Positions 8,734 to 16,880 of a stretch of 64,000 nucleotides of DNA are shown piece after piece; position 1 is the stretch's first letter, and each line of letters starts with the position of its first letter. A model generated the notes under the pieces. It worked only from the letters and a program-made list of their open reading frames with translations, did not search any database and was not told the origin of the DNA. Location of the stretch: positions 248,001-312,000 of the forward strand of contig CP065366.1 of assembly GCA_023206055.1 (NCBI GenBank), read 5' to 3'. Source of the DNA: Vibrio cyclitrophicus (lineage in GTDB: Bacteria > Pseudomonadota > Gammaproteobacteria > Enterobacterales > Vibrionaceae). The position numbers and the translations under genes are program-made.

Positions 8734-9543
8734 ATGCCTGAATTACCCGAAGTCGAAGTAAGCCGCATGGGGATCTCGCCTCATTTAGTCGGCGAGACCA
8801 TTAAAACCCTTACCTTTCGCACCCCTAAGCTGCGTTGGGATATCCCCCAAGAACTTAAAAAATTAGAAGGGCAGGTGATTCGCTCGATCTCGCGTCGCGC
8901 AAAGTACCTACTGATTGAAACCGATATGGGCACAGCAATTGTTCACCTTGGTATGTCTGGCTCACTGCGTGTGTTAGACGCAGATTTCCCGCCTGCAAAA
9001 CACGATCACGTGGATCTTAAGCTAACCAATGGCAAGATATTGCGTTACAACGATCCGCGTCGTTTTGGCGCATGGTTGTGGTCTGCGCCCGATGAAATCC
9101 ATTCAGTTTTGCTTGGTTCTGGCCCTGAACCGTTAACGGACGACTTTAACGCTGACTACATAGCCGAGAAGGCAGAGAAACGTAAAGTCGCCGTAAAGCA
9201 GTTCATCATGGACAATAAAGTAGTGGTCGGGGTAGGAAATATCTACGCCAATGAAGCGCTATTTTCTTCACGAATCCATCCACTTCGCCCAGCGAACAAG
9301 ATCACTCAAGCTGAGTGGATCTTGTTAACTCAGGAGATAAAACAAGTACTCGCGACGGCCATCAAACAAGGCGGCACCACCCTAAAAGATTTCGCACAAG
9401 CGGATGGGAAGCCAGGATACTTCGCACAAGAACTGCAAGTTTACGGTAAAGCTGGTGAACCCTGCCCAGTGTGTGCTGAAGAGATTCAAGAGCAGAAGAT
9501 TGGGCAGAGAAATACTTTCTTGTGTGGGGAATGTCAGAGGTGA
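8734..9543 (+). CDS. mutM: Formamidopyrimidine-DNA glycosylase (Fpg)
   Basis: The 269-residue protein starts MPELPEVEVSRMG, where proline 2 is the Schiff-base nucleophile and glutamate 3 is catalytic. It contains the conserved lysine in RRAKYLL, the NDPRRFG segment, the VGVGNIYANEALF helix-two-turn-helix and a C-terminal zinc finger (CPVC ... CGEC). It excises 8-oxoguanine and formamidopyrimidines and cleaves the abasic site. Length and all key residues are normal. Confidence 0.98.
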   Translation: MPELPEVEVSRMGISPHLVGETIKTLTFRTPKLRWDIPQELKKLEGQVIRSISRRAKYLLIETDMGTAIVHLGMSGSLRVLDADFPPAKHDHVDLKLTNGKILRYNDPRRFGAWLWSAPDEIHSVLLGSGPEPLTDDFNADYIAEKAEKRKVAVKQFIMDNKVVVGVGNIYANEALFSSRIHPLRPANKITQAEWILLTQEIKQVLATAIKQGGTTLKDFAQADGKPGYFAQELQVYGKAGEPCPVCAEEIQEQKIGQRNTFLCGECQR

Positions 9544-9570
9544 GAGGGGGAGCTAGGTGCTCCCCTCTTC
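9544..9570 (+). terminator. Hairpin between the convergent mutM and sulfatase genes
   Basis: GAGGGGGAGC and GCTCCCCTC pair with one bulged G immediately after mutM. The T tract is poor, so termination is likely but not certain; the hairpin could serve both strands. Confidence 0.5.
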
Positions 9571-11558
9571 TAGTGTGATCTAAACCCTCTCATTTGAGAG
9601 TTAATGAACATGCTTTGTAATTTTGAATGTTCCACATCAATATCAGGTGTAGGATTTGGTACAGCCTCGTTTTCAACGGCTAGGCTAAAGTCATCTTTCC
9701 AAGGGTAGATCTCTTTCGCATTAGCACTATGGGATACCCCTTTGGAAGTGAAAGTTACACCACTGGTATAAGCATATGGAACTTTTGAGTCATGTTCAGC
9801 TAACAAATTTCGGCCACCCAACGAAGTGTACTTGGTGCCAGATAAGCTAAAGTTATATAGTGTAGGAAATATATCTCTATGAGAGCCTATTCGGTTAGAT
9901 TGATACTGATAGTTTGAATTATCCAATATAGTTTTTGGAACATACAGATAAAATGGTACAGCATGAGCAACACCAAGATCCTTAGGGTAGGATATGGAAT
10001 AATTACGTAAACGATGGTCACCAGAAGCAGATATAATCGTATTCTTGTTCAGTTCGCTGCTTTTTATGCTACTAATAAAATCACCTAGAGCATTAGAAGA
10101 GTACTGATAGGTTTCATAAATCTTTCTAGAGTTCTCCTCATTCAAAGACATTTTCTTCAACGCATATTCACTAACCTCAATGGATCTTGGACTATAGTTG
10201 CTAGGTATTTGGTAAGGAGGATGATTAGTTTGTGTTTGAATCATAACCATAACTGGCTGAGTATTTTCTTCGAGTAACTTTTTAGCAAGCTTGAAGGCAA
10301 ATTCATCCGGAGCTCCCCAAGTACTAGCATGTTCTGTAGACTCTGGGAATGCTTCGTATATGTCATCCTCCGAATAAAACTCGTCAACACCCTGTATTGG
10401 CATATAGTATTTGAGATTACGCCACAGTGGACTCCCTCCAGTGATATAGATAACCTTATACCCAGCTTTTTTATAAGGTAAGAAGGCTGAACCAGAAAGA
10501 GGAGTCTTTTGCTCTTGTCCATGACTGATTGAGTTAACATTACTGTGGAATAACATCATTACTATACTGTTGATCGTACCTCCCGTACCTGGTAGAAATC
10601 GCTCAAAGCTAAAATCGTTTTCGTAATGTGTTCTAAATGAACCTAATAGATCGGTGGTTTTTCCATTATCTTCAATAAGTAAGTTCGTTCCCATACTTTC
10701 CATTAGCGCAAATACAACGTTGGGTTTGTTGTCTTCGAGATACTGGTTCTTTGCTGTTTGATAAATTGGGTATGATTGGCCTAATACTTCCTGAGTTTGT
10801 TGTTCATACAATGGCTTTGATACCGGTGCAAATGTCGCGCTTTTTTTGTGTGCACTCTTTGCCCAATCTAACGCAAGGAACGCATTAGGAGTTACTTTAT
10901 TTAACACTTCATAGCTTGAGACATTGGCATGATATTGCTTCAGTGGAAAAGTGCCTATTGAGCCCCTTGCTAGTACAAAGTAGACCGCAATGGTGATGAA
11001 TAATGTACCTACAGTAACCAATATGTTTTGTTGTGGGAATGCCTTTGTCTTGATACTGCGCCATACCCTAATTGTTAATTTGGACAAAACCATCGTGATA
11101 AAGAGTGACAAAAAAGACATCATTATGATTGGATAATCTTGCCACATTGTGAGAAGCACAGCCGCAGTATCATCTTCAACAAGGCCAAACATGAAGATAT
11201 CAAAGTGATTACTATATGTTTTATAGTAATAGTAATTACCAATTGATACAGATATGCCTAAGAAATATACAATATATGAATAGTATGGAATGGCTTTTTC
11301 TATGATTTTAAAAAGTCTAGAACCTGAAAGTATAAGACCAAATAAAAATAAAGGTGCAAACGCAATGGTAGCGACTCTTAAATCAAACCTTAATCCGATA
11401 AAAGCTGATTGAATATAGTCTGGAAATAGTTGGTATATTGTATTTTCGTCACCAATTAAAAAAGTGAAAACTAGACGGAATATTGATAGTAAAAGAGCGA
11501 ATAAAGCCACTTGCAACCAAATGATTCGCGTGATTTTTTTTACATTATTTTGAAACAT
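9570..11558 (-). CDS. LTA-synthase-like sulfatase-family transferase (inner membrane)
   Basis: The 662-residue protein has an N-terminal block of about five membrane segments (to about residue 200) and a periplasmic sulfatase/alkaline phosphatase-fold domain. The nucleophile region PGTGGTINS lies around residue 325 and the metal-binding SASGDHRLRN around residue 512. Family members (LtaS, OpgB, EptA-like) move phosphoglycerol or phosphoethanolamine from a phospholipid to a glycan and leave diacylglycerol. It is the last gene of the LPS core operon, 9 bases after dgkA, which recycles diacylglycerol. I infer a phospho-substituent transferase acting on LPS core or another envelope glycan; donor and acceptor are unknown. 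Confidence 0.85.
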   Translation of the reverse strand: MFQNNVKKITRIIWLQVALFALLLSIFRLVFTFLIGDENTIYQLFPDYIQSAFIGLRFDLRVATIAFAPLFLFGLILSGSRLFKIIEKAIPYYSYIVYFLGISVSIGNYYYYKTYSNHFDIFMFGLVEDDTAAVLLTMWQDYPIIMMSFLSLFITMVLSKLTIRVWRSIKTKAFPQQNILVTVGTLFITIAVYFVLARGSIGTFPLKQYHANVSSYEVLNKVTPNAFLALDWAKSAHKKSATFAPVSKPLYEQQTQEVLGQSYPIYQTAKNQYLEDNKPNVVFALMESMGTNLLIEDNGKTTDLLGSFRTHYENDFSFERFLPGTGGTINSIVMMLFHSNVNSISHGQEQKTPLSGSAFLPYKKAGYKVIYITGGSPLWRNLKYYMPIQGVDEFYSEDDIYEAFPESTEHASTWGAPDEFAFKLAKKLLEENTQPVMVMIQTQTNHPPYQIPSNYSPRSIEVSEYALKKMSLNEENSRKIYETYQYSSNALGDFISSIKSSELNKNTIISASGDHRLRNYSISYPKDLGVAHAVPFYLYVPKTILDNSNYQYQSNRIGSHRDIFPTLYNFSLSGTKYTSLGGRNLLAEHDSKVPYAYTSGVTFTSKGVSHSANAKEIYPWKDDFSLAVENEAVPNPTPDIDVEHSKLQSMFINSQMRGFRSH

Positions 11559-11567
11559 GAATTAAAC

Positions 11568-11927
11568 TTATACTAATATTAAAAACCAAGTGAATATAGC
11601 AAATAAGATTGTAACCATTACAGCTGCTGAACCTATATCTTTAGCTTTTCCACTTAGTTCGTGGTGTTCTGGTCCTATTCTATCGACAACAGCTTCAATT
11701 GCTGAATTTACCAACTCGAGTATAAATATCAAAACAAGAGAGCCGACTAATGCAATAGTCTCTGTTTTGCTTATGTCTAGGTAGAGTGCTATAGGGATAA
11801 AAATGGCACACAGTGCTAGCTCTTGTCTTACGGCTGCCTCACTTTTAAAAGCTGACTTTAAGCCTTTCATTGAGTAACCAGTAGCTTTAATTACTCTACG
11901 AATCCCTGTATCTCCGGGTTTATTCAT
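11568..11927 (-). CDS. dgkA: Diacylglycerol kinase
   Basis: The 119-residue protein has the DgkA layout: the amphipathic N-terminus GIRRVIKATGYSMKGLKSAF, the EAAVRQE motif, three membrane helices and the catalytic ELVNSAIEAVVDR segment near residues 70-82. The frame extends to a TTG at 11954, but the ATG at 11927 gives the family's usual length and was chosen. It phosphorylates diacylglycerol to phosphatidic acid at the inner membrane. It overlaps the GT90 gene by 8 bases and precedes the LTA-synthase-like gene by 9, so it probably recycles that enzyme's by-product. Confidence 0.95.
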   Translation of the reverse strand: MNKPGDTGIRRVIKATGYSMKGLKSAFKSEAAVRQELALCAIFIPIALYLDISKTETIALVGSLVLIFILELVNSAIEAVVDRIGPEHHELSGKAKDIGSAAVMVTILFAIFTWFLILV

Positions 11928-12918
11928 GTTTTTGGTCTTGTTGTGATTTTTCAAAAAATTTATTTACAACTAATAGTGAAACTAAACGCTCACGTTTAGA
12001 GTCTTTGAATTGTTCCACCCATTTATTAGCATTATCAATAATCTGAGTGGCTTCATTTGGGTGTGCCAAATAGTACTCTACTTTTTCTATTAAGTTTGAG
12101 TAATCATCTTTTACTTCGACATAATGAACGCCAGCTTTGAGACAACCTTCCATAAACCAAGTTTCATATTTTGGCTTGGACATAATTACGAGAGAGTTAG
12201 ATGACATCGCCCATTTCAAATTTGTCGCTACGTCATTTCCTTCAATAGCTAAAATAAACTTGTACTTTAGCTGTTCTTCTATTGTCATTGATGGTTTTTC
12301 AAGCGGAGACCCTTCAACGGGCTTTGTCCTTCCAATGTTACACATTGGGTGATTATAAAATTGTTCAATAACAATATGTCGATGTTTTTTCCCTCCGGCA
12401 CCTCGCCATACAACTAGGTCTTTTTTCTCTTCATAGACATTTTTATCATCAACAAATTGAAAGTGACGAATCTCATTCAACTTTAAAAGAATTGCATTTT
12501 CGTTTTTATCCGAAATCGGGCGACTTTTCACAAAACCTGGTTGTTCAGGGACATGACGTATATCGCCATTGTAGAATGTTACCCAGAATTTAGGATTAAA
12601 GTACTTAATCACTTTCAACGAATCTAAGTAATAAGTTCTACCGCCAGTCTTTTTAAACTCATCTATACGGCTATTAGAGACATAATAATTATAGCTATTA
12701 TCACCTAATTCTCTTCTTGTCGTACCCTCTGGAAGACTTTTATCTATGGAAAAATCACTCGTCAGCTTATTGTAATAGTTAACTCTTTTCATAATATAAG
12801 GGTCATCAGTATTAGTCATCTGAGACCGTAACTCTCGACGGAAGAGTTTAAAAAAATAGTGAGGAGTAATAGAGATGAGCGTACTCACTAAATAGTATTT
12901 GAGCTTTGAATTTTTCAT
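11920..12918 (-). CDS. GT90 (CAP10/LpsA-like) glycosyltransferase
   Basis: The 332-residue protein has the GT90-type core: LVVWRGAGGKKHRHIVIEQF, then KFILAIEGNDVATNLKWAMSSNSLVIM and the W-F-M-E-G-x-L-K-x-G-V-H-Y-V-E-V segment near residues 225-280. Members include CAP10 and the bacterial LPS glycosyltransferase LpsA. No long signal peptide or membrane helix is obvious beyond a weakly hydrophobic N-terminus. It overlaps coaD by 4 bases and dgkA by 8, inside the LPS core operon, which supports a role in core extension. The sugar and linkage cannot be read from the sequence. Confidence 0.85.
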   Translation of the reverse strand: MKNSKLKYYLVSTLISITPHYFFKLFRRELRSQMTNTDDPYIMKRVNYYNKLTSDFSIDKSLPEGTTRRELGDNSYNYYVSNSRIDEFKKTGGRTYYLDSLKVIKYFNPKFWVTFYNGDIRHVPEQPGFVKSRPISDKNENAILLKLNEIRHFQFVDDKNVYEEKKDLVVWRGAGGKKHRHIVIEQFYNHPMCNIGRTKPVEGSPLEKPSMTIEEQLKYKFILAIEGNDVATNLKWAMSSNSLVIMSKPKYETWFMEGCLKAGVHYVEVKDDYSNLIEKVEYYLAHPNEATQIIDNANKWVEQFKDSKRERLVSLLVVNKFFEKSQQDQKHE

Positions 12919-13397
12919 GAACTGACTTTACCTTTCAGTGCTAGACTCACGACTCCCGGGACAAAGCTATCGATATTACCACCATGGATAGCAACTTCTC
13001 TTACTATTGTTGAGGACAAAAAAGCAAACTCTTCTGATGGAGTTAGGAATATGCTCTCTAATCCAGGAAGTAATTTTTTATACATGCTTGTAAGGCCGAA
13101 CTCGTACTCAAAATCCATGGTTGTACGCAAACCTCTTATTAAGATATTTGCTTTTTGCTCTTTAGCAAAGTCCACCAAGAGACCGCTGAAGCCTACAACT
13201 GATACATTCTTTAAGTGTTGGCAAGATATCTGCACTAACTTGACACGCTCCTCGAGAGTAAACATGGTTTTTTTGGAAGGACTCGCAGCAACGCCAATGA
13301 TTACATGTTCAAACATGCTAGCCGATCTCTCGATCAAATCTAGGTGGCCATTCGTTAGTGGGTCAAAAGTCCCTGGGTAAATTACCGTTTTATTCAT
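12915..13397 (-). CDS. coaD: Phosphopantetheine adenylyltransferase
   Basis: The 160-residue protein starts MNKTVIYPGTFDPLTNGHLDLI with the T/HxGH nucleotidylyltransferase motif, and has RGLRTTMDFEYEF and the FLSSTIVREVA segment of CoaD. It adenylates 4'-phosphopantetheine to dephospho-CoA. It overlaps both neighbours by 4 bases (ATGA-type junctions). Its presence among LPS core genes is a known conserved arrangement in gammaproteobacteria, where it was first named kdtB. Confidence 0.97.
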   Translation of the reverse strand: MNKTVIYPGTFDPLTNGHLDLIERSASMFEHVIIGVAASPSKKTMFTLEERVKLVQISCQHLKNVSVVGFSGLLVDFAKEQKANILIRGLRTTMDFEYEFGLTSMYKKLLPGLESIFLTPSEEFAFLSSTIVREVAIHGGNIDSFVPGVVSLALKGKVSS

Positions 13398-14188
13398 GAT
13401 TGGCTTTCCATAAATTGGTCAATACCATTACTGCAGCGGGTTAATTTACGCTCAATAGTGTTATCAAGAATTGCATCATTTTCAGGCAAAGAACCTCGAG
13501 AGTTTTCTACGTGATAAAGGTGGTAACCAACGCCTGAGAATTTAAGGTAGAGTCGGGAATGTCCAGAATTCAACATTCTATGGACGAATTCGCTGTCTTC
13601 TCTTCCCCAACCAACAAAGTCTTGATTGAATCCGTTTACGTTTACAACATCTTGCTTCCAAAAGGCCATGTTGCAACCACGTGTTGCCTTATCGTTGTTG
13701 CGTTCATATGAGAACCAATTTGATAACAGAGAATTGGTTATGCAATTCTTGCGGTTGCGAATCCCTTTACTGAACGCAGAAGGAATGAGTCCGTTTTCCA
13801 TTATTTCTCTACTGCAAGCTTCGTCAGTTAGAACTCGCCCGCCTTGGACAAACCAATTAGGCTTCGCAACTCTTTTATGAGATTCAATAAAGGTTTCTGA
13901 TAACACCATATCACCATCAACCATAATGAGGTAATCACTAGTAGCTTTGGCAATAGCACGGTTTCGACTCATTGAAAGTTGGAAACCATTGTCTTCATGC
14001 CAACTATGGACAAGTGGTACAGGAAAATCAGATTTAAATGATTCTATTAATTCTTTTGTATCGTCCCTGGAGCCATCATCAGCAACGATAACCTCGTCTG
14101 GTAATTGAGTTTGACGTTTTACACTTTCTAAAACGGCTTTTAACGCTTCTTTCCAGTTATAAGTTGTAATAATTAAAGTTGTTTTCAT
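13394..14188 (-). CDS. GT2 family glycosyltransferase, LPS core
   Basis: The 264-residue protein starts MKTTLIITTYNWKEALKAVL and has a GT-A fold with DDGSRDDT near residue 37, a DGD metal motif (MVDGDMVL, about residue 93) and a C-terminal galactosyltransferase-like segment (GFNQDFVGWGREDSEF, about residue 190). The frame extends 23 codons further upstream, but the ATG at 14188 overlaps the stop codon of waaE as TAATG and fits homologues. It ends with a 4-base overlap with coaD. It probably adds a hexose to the LPS core on the cytoplasmic side; donor and acceptor are unknown. Confidence 0.88.
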   Translation of the reverse strand: MKTTLIITTYNWKEALKAVLESVKRQTQLPDEVIVADDGSRDDTKELIESFKSDFPVPLVHSWHEDNGFQLSMSRNRAIAKATSDYLIMVDGDMVLSETFIESHKRVAKPNWFVQGGRVLTDEACSREIMENGLIPSAFSKGIRNRKNCITNSLLSNWFSYERNNDKATRGCNMAFWKQDVVNVNGFNQDFVGWGREDSEFVHRMLNSGHSRLYLKFSGVGYHLYHVENSRGSLPENDAILDNTIERKLTRCSNGIDQFMESQS

Positions 14189-14952
14189 TATTTCTTTGCC
14201 TGTTCTCGTAGGTATAGATCGATATATTTTACGAATGTAGAGTGCATACATAGCCAAGCTAGAATAAAGCCATGCTTACCGTCTAAGAAACCACGTTTAA
14301 TAATATACATCTTAATGAAGCTTGCAAAAGCGTGAGTTAGTGCTGTTGTTAGACCGGCACTCTTTCTACCTTCTCTCTCATCCGTCCAGGCTTTTAAGTA
14401 ACCTGTCGTTTTATTGATGTAGTGGTGAAGGTGCTCGTAGGTATAGTGATGTAACCGCCCATCGAGTTTTTGTATCGCGTAGTTTTGATTCTCAACTTTC
14501 TCATGGACAAGAGAGTCATTATATTGAGTGTAATCTGTACGATAGAGGCGAACTATCCAATCTGGGGACCATCCTGAGTGATAGATGAATTTTCCGAATG
14601 CGGCACTTAATCGATTTACTTGAAACAGCGTATTGGGTTTATCTTCTGCCACTGCCTTTAAAATGCTCTGTTTTAATTCAGGGGTCACTTGTTCATCAGC
14701 ATCCAACCATAAAACATAATCAGCCGTAACATATTGTTGAGCAAGTTGTCTTTGCTTCCCAAAGCCGGGCCACTCTAAATTGGTGTAGAACTTATCGGTG
14801 TATTGCCTTGCGATCTCTTCTGTGCGGTCGCTGCTACCAGAGTCGAGTAGGACGATTTCATCGACCCAACCTTTTACAGTATTAAGGCATGCCTCAAGAT
14901 GCTTCTCTTCATTCTTTACAATTAAAGCAACGGCTAAAGTTGGTTTAGACAA
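14188..14952 (-). CDS. waaE: WaaE/KdtX-type LPS core glucosyltransferase
   Basis: The 254-residue GT2 protein has the family motifs KNEEKHLEACLNTV, LLDSGSSDRTEEIA, EWPGFGKQRQLA and WLDADEQV near residues 12-95. These match WaaE (KdtX), which in Klebsiella and Serratia adds a beta-1,4-glucose to heptose I and also sits beside coaD. It lies 10 bases after opsX and overlaps the next GT2 by one base. The family assignment is strong; the precise linkage in this organism is inferred. Confidence 0.88.
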   Translation of the reverse strand: MSKPTLAVALIVKNEEKHLEACLNTVKGWVDEIVLLDSGSSDRTEEIARQYTDKFYTNLEWPGFGKQRQLAQQYVTADYVLWLDADEQVTPELKQSILKAVAEDKPNTLFQVNRLSAAFGKFIYHSGWSPDWIVRLYRTDYTQYNDSLVHEKVENQNYAIQKLDGRLHHYTYEHLHHYINKTTGYLKAWTDEREGRKSAGLTTALTHAFASFIKMYIIKRGFLDGKHGFILAWLCMHSTFVKYIDLYLREQAKK

Positions 14953-14962
14953 GATTTCTTCC

Positions 14963-16042
14963 TTATTCGTGCGGTTTAAGGCGTTGGTATTGTGGGTAAA
15001 TATCAGTGACTATTTGGTCAAACATGCGAATGACCGTTTCACTTTTTATAAGCTGCATCGCTTGCTCATCTTTTGCTCGTGTGCGCCAGCTTAGATCTTG
15101 GCTCGTTTTACCCGTCTCTGCCAGTATCGCCTCTTCGTAAACCGACACCACATATTGCAGGTAGTGGTAAGGCCCAACGCGGCGTGGGTTATGGTGAGCG
15201 TATAAACCAATAACCGGTGTTTGCATCGCATTCGCCATATGAGTTGGGCCGGTATCGGGGGCAATGACAAGCTCTACTTTATCAATAATAGCAAGCATCT
15301 GCATGATAGAGCTTTTACCAACCAAGTTGCGGCAAGGTTCGGTTAGCTTTTCTTGAATTGCTTGTGTCAACTCGACTTCAACCTGTGCTGGGCTACCTGC
15401 CAGAATGACATTCCAACCTTGATTGCGGGCATGGTTAATCACATCAACATAACCTTGTGCATGCCAGTTTTTATAGGCTTTACTTGCTCCAGGAACGAGG
15501 AGCAGGTTAGGTTTGTTGGTATCGAGCTGTTGCTGTGCCCATGCGTTGTCTGACTCTTTATAGGACAGAGACCAATTCAGCGTTTTATCGTGAACCCCAA
15601 TGTGTTGAGCAAAGGCCATTAGCCCATCTGCGACATGCAGCGAAGAGGGGGAGCTCACTTTGATATTGGTAAATAACGTCTGAAAATCTTGACTGCGATC
15701 GGCCGCAAACCCGAGTTTGTATTTTGCCTTGATACCCAGAGTGGCAAAGCTTGCACGAAGTGCGTATTGCATATGAAGTAGCGCATCAAACTCTCGACCT
15801 TTGAGCTGTCGCCACAGCGACTTGTAGCCTTCAAGGCCTGCTTTCTTGTCAAAGGTGAGCACTTCCACTCCTTCAATTGCAGCGAGTAATTGAGCTTCTA
15901 ACTTTCCGGTGATCCAAGTGATTTTGGTAGCAGGCCATTGCTTTTGAATTGCTTGAACAGTGGCGATGGTGTTGCACACGTCACCTATCGCAGAAAGTCG
16001 CAAAATACAGAGTGATTTAGGGGCTGATTCGAACAAAGACAT
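14963..16042 (-). CDS. opsX: GT9 heptosyltransferase, OpsX type (heptose I)
   Basis: The 359-residue protein has the GT9 fold: LCILRLSAIGDVCNTIATVQ at the N-terminus, LLLVPGASKAYKNW in the middle and VIAPDTGPTHMANAMQTPVIGLY near residue 270. Its N-terminus resembles the Haemophilus/Pasteurella OpsX heptosyltransferase, which acts on a single phosphorylated Kdo. Divergent kdkA, a Kdo kinase, sits beside it as in Haemophilus. A separate waaF occurs at 27 kb, so this gene most likely adds heptose I. It heads the seven-gene core operon that runs down to 9570. Confidence 0.83.
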   Translation of the reverse strand: MSLFESAPKSLCILRLSAIGDVCNTIATVQAIQKQWPATKITWITGKLEAQLLAAIEGVEVLTFDKKAGLEGYKSLWRQLKGREFDALLHMQYALRASFATLGIKAKYKLGFAADRSQDFQTLFTNIKVSSPSSLHVADGLMAFAQHIGVHDKTLNWSLSYKESDNAWAQQQLDTNKPNLLLVPGASKAYKNWHAQGYVDVINHARNQGWNVILAGSPAQVEVELTQAIQEKLTEPCRNLVGKSSIMQMLAIIDKVELVIAPDTGPTHMANAMQTPVIGLYAHHNPRRVGPYHYLQYVVSVYEEAILAETGKTSQDLSWRTRAKDEQAMQLIKSETVIRMFDQIVTDIYPQYQRLKPHE

Positions 16043-16133
16043 GAGGTGAGCTCTATCAAATTGATTAATAAGAATTATGCAGTTGGGCTAAGGGAATGTA
16101 AAATAAAACTAAGCAATTAGGTAGGTAGATAGG

Positions 16134-16844
16134 ATGCAAACGCTTAACTTTGACAATCAAGTGATTTGGTTTGACGAAACATTAATTTCACAAGATCAGG
16201 CAAAGCATGCCTTTGACGCTGAATATTGGCAGCAGCAAAATAAAATCATAGGGAGCGCCACCGGGCGTGGTACGACGTGGTTTGTTGAGTTAGACACTAT
16301 TCAAGCAGCATTGCGCCATTACCGTCGTGGTGGCTTATTCGGCAAGCTTGTAGAAGACAGTTACCTATACTTTGGTGATGAGAAGACTCGTAGTTACCAA
16401 GAGTTCGAACTGCTTAAAGTACTTCAGAAGTCGGGGGTTAAAGTCCCTAAGCCGATTGCTGCTCGAGTGGTGAAAAGAGGGCTCACTTATAAAGCCGATC
16501 TTTTGAGTGAAAAAATCCCTAATGCTCAAGATCTCGTGGCGATCTTACGGGAAAAGGCATTGCCTAAGGAAATGTACCAAAAGATAGGTGCTGAAATTCG
16601 TAAGATGCATGACGCCAAGGTCAATCACACGGATTTGAACATTCATAATATTTTGATTGATGAGCAGAATGAAGTTTGGATCATCGACTTTGATAAGTGT
16701 ATCCTTGATAAAGGTAATTTATATAATAGAGTAAACCTTAATCGCTTACATCGCTCTTTTCTTAAAGAAAAGAAAAAACACAATATTTTTTGGGAAGAAG
16801 AGTTGTTTGACATTGTTAAGGTTGGATATGAATACTATGTATAG
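16134..16844 (+). CDS. kdkA: 3-deoxy-D-manno-octulosonic acid (Kdo) kinase
   Basis: The 236-residue protein is of the KdkA/RfaP lipopolysaccharide kinase fold. It has RHYRRGG followed by a glycine-rich stretch near residue 62, the catalytic loop HTDLNIHNIL (Asp 167) and the metal-binding IIDFDKC (about residues 184-189). KdkA phosphorylates the single Kdo of the inner core. It diverges from opsX across a 91-base spacer that presumably holds both promoters. The 3' end of the gene becomes AT-rich, like the gene that follows. Confidence 0.93.
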   Translation: MQTLNFDNQVIWFDETLISQDQAKHAFDAEYWQQQNKIIGSATGRGTTWFVELDTIQAALRHYRRGGLFGKLVEDSYLYFGDEKTRSYQEFELLKVLQKSGVKVPKPIAARVVKRGLTYKADLLSEKIPNAQDLVAILREKALPKEMYQKIGAEIRKMHDAKVNHTDLNIHNILIDEQNEVWIIDFDKCILDKGNLYNRVNLNRLHRSFLKEKKKHNIFWEEELFDIVKVGYEYYV

Positions 16845-16880
16845 TCATGTTGAATTTATAATTGATGGTGAGGTGTTAGG

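Noticed and set aside
10241..10540. 99-residue minus-strand open frame inside the sulfatase gene
   Set aside because: It is a different frame of a clearly coding region and has no domain or ribosome site.
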